Assembly: GCA_011800155.1 (NCBI GenBank) | Contig: CM022374.1 | Span: forward strand, 1,922,001-1,986,000 | Direction: 5' to 3' | Source of the DNA: Flammulina velutipes | Taxonomy: Eukaryota > Basidiomycota > Agaricomycetes > Agaricales > Physalacriaceae | DNA: 64,000 nucleotides | Part shown: positions 10,317-23,170 of the stretch, piece by piece | Numbering within the stretch: the stretch's first letter is position 1 | Layout of the letters: each line of letters opens with the position of its first letter | Notes under the pieces: generated by a model | Database searches by the model: none | Seen by the model: the letters and a program-made list of their open reading frames with translations, nothing else | What the model was told of the DNA's origin: nothing | Made by a program: the position numbers and the translations under genes

Positions 10317-10564
10317 CATATGGGTGGAGAAACAGGCTCTCCCCCAACGAAGATATAAGAAAACCGAAAACCTTTCTTCAATGTTCAAGTTCTTTGTCTC
10401 GCTTAATCGCTCAAAGGTTACATTCAACAAAAGGAAGGACGTATGGATACAAAATGGAGAGAAAAAGATACAGACAAAGGAGCGTGGATGATAAACGGGT
10501 CGTAGAATGAATGAGGTTCGAATTCGGTGGCCAGCACACGAAAGGCGCCACAAAAGTTAAGCGC

Positions 10565-10872
10565 TCAGCCTCGGCGTTGCACTAGTTTCGCAGGGATGGG
10601 CGCAAAGTACCTCGCACGGCAGTTAGAGCAGTAGAGGGAGACGCGGGGTGTTCCAGGGGGTGGCTGGTTAGGATGTTGGCAGCTAAGGAAATTGTGGCGC
10701 TCAATGAGTGGCGTCGGGTACTTATGTTAGGGAACTTACTATTTGCCATTGGGAAGACGATACATTGGGTTAGGTGCGGAGATTCTGAAAGGGAATCAGT
10801 GGCAGGCGTAAAAGGAAAGCGGAATACTCACCCTGAGTGAGCGAGCTCGACTGGTTTCGGTTGACCGCCCAT
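10565..10872 (-). CDS. small Cys-containing protein (67 aa), three short exons
   Basis: Exons 10872-10832, 10784-10740 and 10682-10565, with consistent phases and good GT/AG sites. The product begins MGGQPKPVELAHSG and ends with a compact zinc-ligand-like cluster: KYCQHPN ... LYCSNCRARYF, giving C, H and C-x2-C. A TATATA stretch lies about 90-100 bases upstream of the ATG. No single exon gives a long open frame, so it is easily missed. The function is unknown; the Cys/His arrangement suggests metal binding. Confidence 0.5.
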
Positions 10873-11212
10873 GATAGCAATATGTTTGATGAGTGTTGAG
10901 TGGGTGAAGTTCGAAGGTTGGTGTGTGTAGTGAGAAAACGAGTGGTTCCCTGATGGTCCTTATATATGTAAGGATGGAACAATAGTCGCAGTGGCTCACA
11001 ATGCACGTGTCTGCAGCATTGTCATTGCCACTAAGATCATCTCTTGTCCTAGAAGGATGATCAACAATGACCGTGACTCACCAACATATCCAGGAAACCT
11101 TCAAAAACAATGACAACGAAGAGTAAGTAATACATTCTTGATTGATGGGGTACAACAAAATGAAAGCAAGTGGCCAAAACCAAGACACAAGGAAAACAGG
11201 CCAGTCAAATTT

Positions 11213-12181
11213 CTATGAGGACTTGACGCCAGGACTGGAGATCTCTTCGACATCGTCGTCGTCGTCAGGGTCTAGAGCTAAAGTCGCATTCTTCTTGTTG
11301 AGGAAACCTAAAAATGCAGGATTAAGTCGGGATGAAAGACCGGAGTACGAAGCCACTGACCTTTCAGCTTCTTGCTTGTGGCCTTTTCCTTTGCTTGGTC
11401 AACAACTCGCAATCGTGCAATCTCAGCGTCCACTTTCGCCGCGTCTTTTGTTTGCAAGATTAATCGGCGGACGGCAACAATGGCGCGTAGGAGGGGGGAC
11501 ATACCTTCTGGGCTCTTCGACTTGACTTCCTCCAAGATCTTGCACGCCCTCTCATACCATCCCTGTTCGCCGACAGCCTTACCTTTCCTAAACAGGACCT
11601 TGAAATTCTTTGCGTTCTTCTTCAATGCCTGGGCCGACTCAAAAACGCGCACATGAATGCTGGGAGGATAGCTCACCTTGTCCGCAGTCTCGATAGCCCT
11701 CTGGTAATTCTTCAAGCTCATGTGGCACGCGGACATGTTGCCGTAGACCTTGCTGATCAAGTCATCGATCTAGCGAGAGGGTTGGGAGACGAGCGAGGTC
11801 TGCAAGCGAAGGGCGAACCTCTGATAAAGGCTTGTCTTCTTCCGTCTCTGCTCGTGACTGTGGCGGGTTCATGCCCATCGAGGACATGGCATTTCTACTT
11901 GCGTGTTAGGACGCCGATCAACGCGTATGACAGCCCACGTACTTGTCCAAGCCCTCCAGATGAGTGATAGCCTGAGATCCAAAGCAGTTAGACGCCACAG
12001 AACGCAAGCAGGATAGAACATTGTTACAAAGTAATACGATCCAAGTGCTGTGGTAATCTGTATTAGTTTTTATGGCTCGTTGGGGCGTCGCACACGCACC
12101 TTTCTTGTAATCGCCTGCCTTGAAGGACTGGTCGCCCGCCTCCTTGTACTTTTTGCCCGTCTCGAACGTTTCTGTAGCCAT
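11213..12181 (-). CDS. tetratricopeptide-repeat protein
   Basis: The ATG is at 12181, and about seven exons can be joined in frame to the stop at 11213. The N-terminus (FETGKKYKEAGDQSFKAGDYKKA) is a typical first TPR helix. Then come GSYYFAITHLEGLDKN, NMSACHMSLKNYQRAIETADK and FKVLFRKGKAVGEQGWYERACKILEEV, giving three TPR units as in co-chaperone-like TPR proteins. A helix with DAAKVDAEIARLRVVDQAKEKA and an acidic tail ending EEISSPGVKSS follow. The Lys/Asn/Arg pattern of an Hsp90 carboxylate clamp is suggested by KNAKNFKVLFRKGKA, so a link to Hsp70/Hsp90 is possible. Its promoter region is shared head-to-head with the gene at 12284 (102 bases apart). Confidence 0.75.
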
Positions 12182-12283
12182 GGGAGTGAGAATTCAACTT
12201 TAGATTTTGGGGCGAAATATTTGGCAACACGATGGCGTTGTTTGTCGCTCGCCGGTTCCGGAACGAAACACTTTACTCTAACC

Positions 12284-12739
12284 ATGTCCTACGAGCAGCT
12301 CGTCGCTGAACTCCCGCCGCCGACGCCGCAGGTCTCGCTCTTTGCAAATGTCCTCGGATTCGGCGCATTTGGCCTCGCCGCACGATTTGGCCAGCTCGCT
12401 ATCTTGAAGCGCTCAATGTGGTCCAGTGCGTTTTGCGCTCTCTCTCACAAACTAAAACATACTCACGACGACTCGTGCAGACCCCGCAGGACACGCTCTG
12501 TCCGTCGGATTCTGGGGCTATTTCGGCTACCACGCATACTTCTGGGACCAGCGAATGGAGGAGATTATCTACAACAAGAGGAAGGAAATCGTCGAACGGC
12601 GTGCACAGCGCACACTGCGTCTGGAAGAGCTCGCGGAGGAGACAGCAGAGAAGCGGGCGGCGCTCGCAGCTCTGGCAGAGGTAGGCCACTTGCATACAAA
12701 TTTTGTACCTGCTGGCTTACGATTTCCGCTTAGCCCTAA
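12284..12739 (+). CDS. small membrane protein, probable mitochondrial complex I accessory subunit
   Basis: Exons 12284-12425, 12481-12680 and 12734-12739 give 115 residues. It has two hydrophobic stretches, LFANVLGFGAFGLAARFG and GHALSVGFWGYFGYHAYFW. A long charged helix follows (DQRMEEIIYNKRKEIVERRAQR... to the end). This layout, with two membrane helices then a coiled-coil tail, resembles the fungal NUXM-type subunit of NADH dehydrogenase. The assignment is by architecture and not certain. Reading through the last intron would give a slightly longer tail ending at 12746. Confidence 0.45.
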
Positions 12740-13651
12740 TAGATAGAGTTGTATTATAAGGAAAACGAATGCACGAACCGAGCCGAGCCACCCTCGTTCG
12801 TATTCACATCCCCCAATCACCGCTCCATAATTGTGTCCACTCTGTCCCTAGCGTACACCTCGGACCTACACTTGTATATTGCCTGCAGATTTCCTCATTC
12901 AGTCGCAACCCCGCCGCTTTAAGCCTCGAGGCGCACACGCGGCGCCACTCCATCATACACGCTTCCCAGGGAGCATATGGCTTGTCCCCACGATGTTTTC
13001 CATAGTCTGTATTCCGCCGAAATGGTATATTACAAGTTACAAGTACACTCGCTGTTGCTTGTATCGACAAACGGTAAGAAAATCTAGGCCACATATATAT
13101 CGCACAAGGAAGGGAATGGGCAGCAATAGATGGCCCAGAATAAGTACAAATACATACGCGAACAAGTCAAGAAGGTAGGTGAGGTGAGGTGGGAGGTGGG
13201 ACGCAGGTGTCAGGGAGTGTGGATGGGTTGCCATGTGCGGAACCAGAGGGGGGTGAATGAGCGGGGGTTGCCTCGGTACGGGACTTTGTCAGTAGGTAAG
13301 TAAGAATGAAGGAGTGGCGCAGAGCAGAAATCGAAAAGAAGAGAATGCAACGAGGGAGCGACGATGATGGTGGTACACAGACATAAAAAGAATAGTGATA
13401 ATCACAGCAAAAGCACGAAGATGTAGCAGGTAGAAAGATGAAAGCACGGATGGTGTCGAAAAATGAATGTTGATGGCCTGGGCTTGGACATATTGCGAAG
13501 CGATGTAGTGTAGTGTGTGTGTGTGGCACGATCATAAAGTCGAAGTCACGATGGTGGTACATGGGAGTTTTGTTCTCTCCAGACGAGATGGACGGGAGCA
13601 CGATGAATCCAGCAAACGGGCCATTTCCCCTTCTCGTTTCCCTTTTCGAGG
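12740..13651. other. gene-free stretch between convergent genes
   Basis: No convincing coding exon. It separates the 3' ends of two convergent genes and probably holds their 3'UTRs. Minus-strand open frames here are low in complexity and lack a start context or recognisable domains. Confidence 0.5.
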
Positions 13652-15372
13652 TTATCGCAGTTGGAAACCGCTTGCCAACGGTCTGTCAAACTCGTCTTCC
13701 GCATCCGCATCGTTCCCGCCGTCGAGAGCAGGGCCACCGGCTCCGAACGATAACTTCCTCGACGGGGCCAAACCCAGACGCTTGACTCGACGAAGTGTAT
13801 GAGCCTTCTTCGGCGTCTGAGGAGAACTAGACGGTGGTTCATCGGCTGGAGACAGCGCAGGTCCGGCGATGTGAAGACATGGCAACTCGTCTCCAAATAT
13901 GCTAGGATTGCGCTGGAGGTTCATGCGCTGGCGAGCCGGTGATTTACTAGTAGGGGCAGGAGGGGTCTGGTCCTTGGGTCGAGTTTGGATCGATTCCTTG
14001 CATTTTTTGACCGCCTTCGTTTTCACGTCGGGGCTGGCAAGAAGTGGAGCAGCATTCGATATGCCATTGGCAGTCTTCGTGCGGGCCTTCTTCGCATACT
14101 TGGTGCGAAGCTTCTCCTCTTCATCAGAAGAGGGACACGGAGAGTTCCCACGCACTGGCAGACCGTCGTTGGCAGCTCTCGCCCGATTAACTTCCTTGGA
14201 TTCCTGTGCCATGGCGCCGTATGATGGCGCGCGCTTCAGAGTGTGACGCGTTGAGATGGGGCTCGTAGGAGGGAGGAATGGCAGGCTATCTCGGGAAGAC
14301 ATGGGCCCGCAGAATGACTCTGAGCGTCTAACGCGTTGGACCCTAGGATCCGGCGCTGAAGTCATAGTTGACGGGAGTAGGGGATACGGTATCTTCGCAT
14401 CGGCCAACCCCAGACTGCTCATGGAGTCGTTCGAGGTCATAGACGTTAGAGTACCTCCAGAACGGCGATGATGAGACCGAGAGGACACGGAAGATAGCGT
14501 AGTCAGCGTAGATGTGCTAGGAGTCGCGGGATTAATGAGAGACAGTAGATGGCTTGGTCGAGGAGGCGAAGACGATCGTCTTTGGGCTATCCGTGTAGAA
14601 GCCCGTGTGCGAGAATAAGGATGGAAGGATTGGTGCGCATCGACTACGCAGTCTGTTGTACGTTGAAGGCGGGTAGAAAGGCTGCGGGAATTTCAGTACA
14701 GGACCGTGGCAAGTAATGGGCTGCTACGTACCGGTTGATGCTCTCGACACCATGGTGGTCTTCAGATGCTGATTCATGGATGAAGTCCATACTCGACTGA
14801 CGGTACAGAGCGCGTCTCTTGGCTGGGGTAGGGACCGGGCCGTCGTTTTCATTGGGGGAGTCGTCTTTGGACCTCGCACGGGCAATTTCAATGAGTTTTA
14901 CACGGGTTGCACGCAAAGAGAATGGCCATTCAACGGGACCCTTGGCCTGGGCAATACCGCGAGCAATTTTGTCGAGTAGGTTAGAGGGTGGGATGGGGCC
15001 ATGGAAAGGAGTGACGAGATGCGACGGCAAAGCGTCCAATGTCTATCGACTCGGTCAGGGCCGTGGACAAGGAGAGAAAGCATAAAAACATGAACATACC
15101 CGCGAAAGTAATAATATATGGTCTGATTTCCATTCTGCGGCTTCTCCTTCGTCGCCAAAGTCGTTGTTTGAGCTATTCCAGCTGTCTGAGGACTTTCTGT
15201 TGCTGGGATTGAGTATCCATGTCGCGCAGGCTGGAGATGCGCATGCTGAGCGTGGTGTGCGCGGTGCTGAGCCTATTGAGCTCGTCGAGAGCATTGACGA
15301 GCGCTTTCTGGGCAGTGACGGGGCTGGTAAGACGATGGTGAGCGGGGAGACGCGATTTTGACGGCGCGACAT
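13652..15372 (-). CDS. Ser/Pro-rich hypothetical protein
   Basis: Three exons: from 15372 to about 15105, about 15045 to 14734, and about 14679 to 13652. The second acceptor was chosen at CCCGCAG because it alone keeps the frame open through RIAQRRSSSPPRPSHLL to the long last exon. The one clearly conserved-looking segment is in exon 2 (LPSHLVTPFHGPIPPSNLLDKIARGIAQAKG followed by a helix with RATRVKLIEIARAR). The rest is disordered, rich in Ser, Pro and Arg, with many SP sites that could be phosphorylated. C-terminal LRRVKRLGLAPSRKLSFG is basic. It is perhaps a nuclear or cell-cycle-regulated protein, but I do not recognise a family. Confidence 0.6.
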
Positions 15373-17560
15373 GATGGAAATGGACGGGGAAGGATAATCT
15401 TCACAACGTGTTTATGGCTGAGCTTGGATATTCCCACGTTTCAATCTCCGCCAGATCTTGATCGATCACTTGATCGAGTCGCGCTTGTACTCGTGGTGAT
15501 CTCTCTCAGAGTTCACATTATTGATGAACCATTTACCTCGAGCTCAACTCATGAATAGAGAGCGTCCGGCTGGTAGACTCATGCCCTCACTTCCTCTTTC
15601 TCTCTCCTCCGCTTTGAGCGCTGTCCAAGTCTGCTGTTTATCTCTTCTGATTTCTGCTGTAGAACTATTTGTATTTGCCTGACAGCCAACAAGTTGCTAT
15701 CAGACTCTGGTGGCCGGCGCCATCTTCCTACATCCTTGATATTTGACGATCATTCCGTCGTTCATCGTGATCCCCTGGTCCCCTCACTATTAAGTAGTAC
15801 GACATGCGCGAAAGATCAGCAAAGGCCGTGACTTTCGAAGCTTCCTCCAGACCAGCTCACATCGCAATTCCGGCATTAGGCATGGTCGCTAATGTGTAAG
15901 ATGCTTTAGAGCGGTCACAATGCTCGAGCTCAAACTTCATGGGAACCAACGCTCCCCCCGCAGATTGTTCGAACTCTTCCGTTTATTAACGGAAGACGGA
16001 ATGCGGTGATAAGATAAGGGCCGTCCGTGTGTGGCGCAATTATTTGCAAATCACAACCCTGAAATAGAAATTAGTCCCCGTTGAGTCGGCGCTGACACAC
16101 CGTAAAATCTTGATGCTTCGCATCGTTAGATGGTCTAGTCCTATATCAATATTCCCAGTCGTTGTCTCAATCTACGCTCAATCTGCCTAAGCTTATTTCT
16201 CGAACGGACTGTGGTGGCTTGCTAAAGGGTACATACGAAGACCACTCACGAAGTTCCATCGCTACTATAACAACATGTCGACAGGCTAAATGACGGCTCT
16301 CGAGAAAGCCATAGAATTCTAGTACCCAATTCTGATATAAACCCGTCCAGTTATCTACGGCCAGTCGCCATAAACGTTCCTTGTTTTGTTCAAATTGTTG
16401 AAGTTCTCAAGTATCTGTTCTGACTTCTGAGATAGTCATTGGTCAGTCCACGGGGAAGTAATCTTGACCTAGGGCGATCCCATTTGCTGACCTGCACAAA
16501 TAATATGTTCACAAACCTAATCCATCCCGGTGCCTATACCTGCCATGAGCGGCTAGCCATCATGCATAACCTCCTTCGCCAACACAGGGCTGTTATGGGG
16601 TGAATACTCCAGTTGGAACAAGGAATATTCAGATAAGCCCTTCTTCACATTCGAAGGCGGCTACAATTGAGACGGATAGAAGTACCCGGAAGAGAAGGCT
16701 ATTGTGCTGTTCACGTTAATCCATCCCAAAAACTCTCAAAGGTTAGATGATAGCTCACCATGAGAAGGTAGTTTCCCGGGATATGGAATCACAACGGCGT
16801 ACTACGAAGGGCTCACGAGTCGATTAAAGGACGTCTGGAAACAAAGGATTAGCGATTCGAAGAACCTGTAGGCTCGGACAGTTAGCCTCCGCGGGCACAT
16901 TCACAGGCACGATGGATGGGTATTGAACAACCGTTGCTGCGACCTCGTGTTTTACTTCGCTTCGCCATATTCTGCGCCACAAACCCTCGAGTCCTAGGCT
17001 CTCAGTCAGTGTCACCGGTCAACCACTACTGCCATTCTAACCCATCTCGGAATATCATCGGGAACGATAGTATGACCTGCCGGAAAGGGAGAGGATTGAG
17101 ATTCGCATACTCATGACGACGCACGTACCATCTGGAGATCGTCTCGTATTGAATCCGTTACCCGATTATCCATCTGTTTGTGGCACTCGTAGACGTTTGG
17201 ACACGGACGCCATCGCGCTTGCTTCAATTCAACGACAAGCGCCTCGCGGGCAAGCATGTGCGTCGCTGACTGTGTATCGGTCGACCATCCGACATCATTC
17301 AATGAGCTGTCAACGTCAAGTCATTAATATGGGAATTTCCAAAGGGTTGGTCGTCGCAGTTGAGTGGAACAACACCACATGCAGTACCCCCACCCAGAGG
17401 ACAGCTGGACACATACGCAAGACGAGAAAGGAGGAGGGGTACGGGATCAAACAGAGCCTCTAAAGTGAAGATGATGAAAAGCAATGTTATTGTCGAGCTA
17501 GGGTTACAAGATGAGCGATGCGAGATTGAAACCAGATAAAAGGAGATGAACAGCCACAGT
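15373..17560. other. 2.2 kb gene-poor interval
   Basis: No gene supported over most of this gap. On the minus strand between 17484 and 16824, short leucine-rich stretches (HINDLTLTAH, DDLQM-VILSFPMIFRDGLEWQ after removing an intron, and CPSLQVLRIANPLF) look like pieces of a fungal F-box/LRR-type protein. They cannot be joined into one clean model, so they may be a relic. No repeats or transposon ends were noticed. Confidence 0.35.
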
Positions 17561-18855
17561 CTATTTATTGCTGAGACGCGACTTGAGAGACTTTAAGCGC
17601 GCGTTATTGTGGCGTCGTCTCTCACTATCGCCGTCGAGCGTCAAGTTGGAGCGCATGTTAGATCTTGGGGCGACCGTGTAATCGCCGAGTTCTCGCTGCG
17701 GCACCATCACAGTATTTTGTTTCGTCCTCGCCTTTTCACCTTCCTTCGCGCGAGCCAAGATGGCCTGGAGTTTCTCCCCGCCAGAGATCCTATCGTCGAA
17801 ATCAACCTGTGTCGTTGGGACGATCTTGTCACGGAAAGAGGCTGAACGCTTGATGATAGGGCGCGCCCAGGTCATGACCAGTTCGTTGGCGACGCGTGAG
17901 ATTTCGGGTGTTATACGCTTGCTTTTAGTGTAGAACATGATAATGCGTCCAAGGCCAGACTCTTTGAGGACTGACGAGTCGATGAACTCCATCTTGGGGA
18001 GGATAGTGAAGAATTCTCGTTGAATGTTTAGCGAAGGAAGGGAGCGATCGGGAAGAGGTTCGAGCCAACGCTTGACGCCTTCAAGGAGATTGTTGTCGAT
18101 CATGGATTGAGCCAGGGAGGCTCTGTGAGACATTAAACATTGGCCATGGTCTGCGGGCGGGGCACGTACTTGCGTAAGACTTCCATAACCTCTGGCAAGA
18201 GGCGTAGCTTCGCCGTGGCAGGAAGTTTGTCTTGATTGGAACGGATATCCTCGTCGGCAGCGTTGGTCATGCTCTCGCGGAGTCTAGCCACCTGATCATC
18301 GGCAAAGCTATCGAGGACCTCTTCATTCTTGCGTTTCTTGGGCCGGTTGGACTTTTTCGGCTTAAGGATTTCGTCAATCTTCTGGGCAATACGAAGTTTG
18401 CTGGCTGTAAACAAATGAAGCTAGTGCGAAACGGATGGTGAGCGGAGAATATACCTTGCTCTGGCGGGAGTGAGTCCCAGTCTATATCCTGGTACGGATC
18501 TTCCTTTTTGGTCGCGGTGGTTTTGCGTTTGCGCTTTGTGCCCTTGGCTGCGCGTTCTGTTGTCTTTTTCAGACGGACACTCTTCCCCTTGGGAGGGCGC
18601 TTCTCGTTCTCGTTTGTATTGGCATAATCTGCGTCAGAGTCGGCGCCTGAGCTTTCATATTCTCGTTGAGCCTTGGACGGGCGCTCTGTGTATAGCCTTA
18701 GTGTGGCGGCGGCGTATTATTGTTTCATGAATGACGCACCATTATCATCTTCCGATAGTTCCGAATCTGAGCCAAAGATATCGCGCTCTTGAATTTCCTT
18801 TGTGGAATAATGAGTGAATTAGAGATAGTAAAGGTGTGAATAGACTGACTGGCAT
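17561..18855 (-). CDS. IWS1: transcription elongation factor IWS1
   Basis: The ATG is at 18855, with a two-codon first exon spliced at a GTCAGT donor to EIQERDIFGSDSELSEDD. The N-terminal third is acidic, then Lys-rich (KGKSVRLKK, GTKRKRKTTATKK). The C-terminal half is the TFIIS N-terminal-like domain of IWS1: LLPEVMEVLRK, then SLAQSMIDNNLLEGVKRWLEP, SLPSLNIQREFFTILPKM, LKESGLGRIIMFYTKSKR and ANELVMTWARPI. IWS1 binds Spt6 and travels with elongating RNA polymerase II in the nucleus. The final exon ends with RRRHNNARLKSLKSRLSNK, a basic tail. Length and motifs indicate a complete gene. Confidence 0.9.
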
Positions 18856-19217
18856 GGTGGTTCAAGTCGACAGGTGCAGGGTTCCCACGGCATCGGTCGG
18901 GACGTAAGCGGCATGGAGCATGCCCTGAACAGTCATCTGCCTGCGCCCAAAGCACGACAAATGATTTATATCGACCCGAATTTCACCAAAAATAAAATAC
19001 CCGACGGTTTGGGTCGACCGAAACACTTTGTTTGTGGCTTGAACTAATAAAAACAACCGCCATGATGGCCGCGCTGTCTTTCTCTCCTGCTCCCTCTCGA
19101 TAGTCCTCCTCATTTCAGTTTTCTTCTGGTCTTGGCTGGATCTGTCTAGTGGTCGGTCTTGGTAGAACAGTCAGCCCATCGGCCCCAATCCCATCCCTCT
19201 TTCTGACAATTATCGAC

Positions 19218-21753
19218 ATGGCACTCGCCGCCAATCCTGCGCCTCTCCAACACCACAATTCTGCAGGGTCAAGTACGCTCCATGTCTTTACTCCGATGGT
19301 AAACGCTGTCGCCACCGTTGAAACATCCTATTTGTCTGCCCGGCCCGAACGTTCTTCAAGCAAATCTTCCACCAAACTCCCCCGTGCGCTTCCCCCCATC
19401 CCCAGTGACCCACCAGCGGGAAGAATGACAGCTCCCTCACGACCCGCGCCACCTTTGTCGTATTCGCCCTCCCCTCGCGTCCACAAACCATTCATACTCC
19501 ACCATTCGCCTAACAAGCGCGGACTCATCTCGCTCGTACTCCAAGCGCGTGCGCTCTCCACCCTATTGTCCTTCCTTCCGTGGACGGATTTTCTTGCCCT
19601 CGCCCAGTCATGTCGTTCCGCGATGAAGATAATGCACAAACGGGATCTCAAGGACGTGGTCTTGGCCCGATATGTAGAAGGCTATGGTATTTGCCTCAGA
19701 ATGCAGAATGCATCCCGCGATGTTACACAGGAGGTCCCGGTCTCTCTGCACGATGTCGATCTGCTCTGTACGTTTTTCGTTCTAGTCTTAGCTCACCACT
19801 AAATATGGCTCCGCAGTGATCTCACAACATACGCCATTGCATCTTTATCCTACTCGGGCTCTCGCCACTCTATCCTCGCTTCTTCCGCAGACAGGCGACT
19901 CTGCCTCGCAAAAACTCGTTCAGCTCACACAGGCCCACTCCCGCTTTGTCCTCCTCCTCCAGTCCCTGGCACATAGTTCCTCGTTACCACCTCCTTTAGA
20001 GCCGGAACCTGAAACTGACCCATTGGTGGACGATACCGTGCAGGGTCCAGCGCTAAGCACGACTTCACCCAGGTCTAGATCTTCTATCAGTTCAGGCAGT
20101 GTGAGGGAATTGACGTTTCCCGCGCCGCTCTTCAGGCCAAAAGTCGAATCCGATGGAGACGTGCCTCCCCCGGTACCAGATAAGCCATCTACCACATCTA
20201 CTCGTGGTGTCGCACGTTTGGCTCGCAGCCCTACGAAAGCTGTCACCGCCCCGTCAGCTTTTCCGAACGCGAGTATTAAACACGCGAATACACTGCATTC
20301 AACGCGTAGTCCGCCCGCCACGGTCCACGGTCGGTCGCCGTCGACTAATTCATTGAGCATGCTCAAGAAGAAGAGCCGGATGTCAGTTTTTGGTGGCAGT
20401 CCTACTGCGCTTCCTCCACCCTCCGATCCGAAGGACTTGATGGTCCACTCAAAGAGCTGGAGGCGATCCCTCATTAACGCTTCAGTATCGCACAGCAAAC
20501 GGCCATCTGTATCAGCGCACGGTCTCTCTGCGTCCGAAGGCTGGACGTCGGACGACGAACAAGGTTTCCTTCCACCGCGCCGTAGATTTGCATCGACCAA
20601 CTTTGATGCATCAGATAGCTCATTGGCCAGCTCCGGATCACCATCGCCAGGTACCTCATCACCTCCATTCACCCGAAGTGAACGTCGTAGTTCTCCCTCA
20701 CCGCCACCGTCCGCTTTATCTTCCCTTGGCTCCCCGCATGACCTGATGCTAGCTACGTCGCGGGTCCGCGCGCCTGTCTTGCGAGTATATGTCCCCTGCT
20801 CAGATCTCTCCGAGACTCCAGAGTTTCTGTTCCCGGAGTATGTTCAAGCCATGGGCGGGACTTCTAGCATACAACAGTGCGAGGAACAGCTCGCCAATTC
20901 CGGACTGTGGCAACATCTCAGCATTGGGGACATTGTCTGCAATCTGGGATACGTTCCTCCTGCGGTAGGCACGTCAGGGGGTGAGGACAGCGCGTCAGAG
21001 GATGTTCCTGGTGTTAGTCGAGAGTCATCGCAAGTCCGCAGCCCTCGTGGTCGTTCAGGCAAGGAGAGCAGGACGTGGTTGATCTTTAATGGTTCTTTCC
21101 TGGTTCCCTTTTGTCCTCCTGATGACAAGCTGCCCATCGAGGACGCTATCACCTTGCCATCCCCATTCTACTACGACCATATCATGCCTTCGCGTTTCGA
21201 CAGCATGGGTTCTGGCAAGCGTTCGTCGTTCAGCAGCGTATCGCCCATCCGGGCAGGTAATCTGCGGTTCAGCCTTGGGCGTCTTCCTCCCCCTTCTCGC
21301 CGTGGAGATGAAGCCCCGCGCATGCAGCTAGTCAGCTCTGTGACGAACGTGCGTAGTCCGCATTCGCCTGGAGGGGTTGCGTGCGTGAAGATATGGGTGT
21401 GGACTGCACGTGTGTGGCGTGGTGGCGTCGCACTCAATCACGCTGGAGCCTTTGCGGGTAGTGCGCCTGCTGCGTCGACCATGGGCATTGGGTGGGAAGG
21501 TGAATGGGTTTTGGAGGGCGATGGCACCGTTGAGGGACGCCAATTTTTAATAGACTGTCTGAATGGTACCGTCCGTGGGACTAGAGATTGGGAGTTCGTT
21601 CGTGATCGAAGTGGCGGTGGAAGAATCTGGCTCAAGTAAGTTTTTATGTCTTGCGTTGATGCTGGAGCTTACCCTTTGTTCAGATTGTTAGATTTCCCCA
21701 GTCGCTCCGAGTCACGGCCTTCATTACAGGACTATCAGCACAATTCATATTAA
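19218..21753 (+). CDS. F-box-like domain protein (812 aa)
   Basis: Exons 19218-19767, 19817-21635 and 21684-21753. I start at the ATG MALAANPAP; a GTG further upstream is not a usual start. Residues around 115-150 resemble an F-box or related helical motif (LISLVLQARALSTLLSFLPWTDFLALAQSCRSAMKIM). The middle 300 residues are Ser/Pro-rich and disordered. The C-terminal 300 residues form a conserved-looking globular part with LRVYVPCSDL, FLFPEYVQAMGG, GLWQHLSIGDIVCNLGYVPP, WLIFNGSFLVPFCPPD and VKIWVWTARVWRGG. It possibly acts as a substrate receptor for ubiquitination. Beyond that I do not recognise it. Confidence 0.65.
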
Positions 21754-23170
21754 TCCTTCTATCTTATTCTCCTTAGACTGTATTTACATTACTGACCACG
21801 ATCTTTGCATATATCATTAGTTTCTTATCTAAATTCATTCACGGATATTCACCCTCCATAACACTGGTGCGCGACATTGAGAATAGCACGAGATTAGACT
21901 GTTGCCACCTATAGTTAGATGTGGTTATTTGATTTAGTGCCGCCTTAACGAATGCTGGTATCCTTGGTCTTTTTGCGAACTCAAGCTTGCAGTACTACAA
22001 CTACTCTATAACAAGTCCCACAACTAAAGTAACGGGAGAAGTGATCCTTTTCTAATGCACGATGAATGTGTTCTCAAGAATTGATGAAGCGCATTCACCA
22101 CTTTTTATCCCGGGGACGACGATCGGCAAAATTCTGGGTCTCTCTGTATTGTTAGAAGATACGTATATAAGTGTATTGCATACATATTTTGAGTAGCTAA
22201 GGTGCGAATGAGCTATGTAGACACTGCTCGGAGACCAGCTGGGTCACAATGTCACAATTTCGTTTGGCGCCGGAATCGCCGGAATCAATATGTAGCAAAA
22301 TGTTCGACACAAGATGAGCAGAAATACCTCTTATTTTGTCATGAAGGTACCGGTATGTGTGGCTAGGAATACCATTTAGCGACAGTGACATTTCCAGACG
22401 AATGGATGACAGGCCGAATAGCAGCATTTTGCCGGAAATCGGCATCTGAGGTGTCACGCTGAGACGCATTTGAGCACCTTTCAGTACTTAGCTTTCAGTG
22501 TCCACGTAGCCCATCGGGGTCTTGACTACTCAGATTATGTTCCCAGTACAATTTTATGCATATCTTATATTGATGCTGAGAGTCCCAGAAATTTGCTGGA
22601 CGTCGTTCCCCTTGCAAGATATGAAGCGGTAAAGGAGTTTCATGAATTCTTCATGGTCGCCTTCATCGTGGACGGGAAGAGCATCCTCTTTACCGTTTCA
22701 AAAAGTGAGTGTTGGTAGCACTTTGATTTCGTAAAAATACCGAGGTCGATACCGACATTCGTTGAGGCAGTACTGATTGAATAACGGTTAACCACATCGC
22801 CACATTCGGACGGCAGCGGGAAGAGTCAGTAAACTTACGTAATTGGTGCCGATTCAAGCTCCGCCAAAAATTAATGGTGTTTCTGCTCGCCGCTTTCTCA
22901 GCAACGACCATCATCCTAACTGCGCAAGGACATCCTGCATCCTCACTTTGTCCATTCTTCACGATTGAGTCCAACCACCCCCACTCCTACACTTCTCTTC
23001 TCTGTCAATTACAAGGCAGAGGATTCATGCTTCGTCCGCCAATCAGTATATCCAGACATAAAAGAACGCTTTGCAATTCTCTCTACACTTCTGTGCGTAC
23101 TAGCTTAGTTTTGGGAGACGTACCGCTTATTGACCGCGTTGCAGACCTAAATAACCCAAATTTGCCCAGC
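21754..23170. other. 1.4 kb interval without a supported gene
   Basis: Contains the 3' flank of the F-box-like gene and the eIF5 promoter. Short frames at 22.2-22.7 kb on both strands lack recognisable domains and intron structure. Confidence 0.4.

Noticed and set aside
13167..13601. Minus-strand 144-codon frame
   Set aside because: Low complexity, no domain, lies in the probable 3'UTR zone of a convergent gene pair.
19149..19217. GTG-initiated N-terminal extension of the F-box-like gene
   Set aside because: A GTG start is not expected in a nuclear fungal gene when an in-frame ATG follows at 19218.
19920..20672. Minus-strand 250-codon frame
   Set aside because: Shadow of the F-box-like gene's disordered region; no conserved motif.
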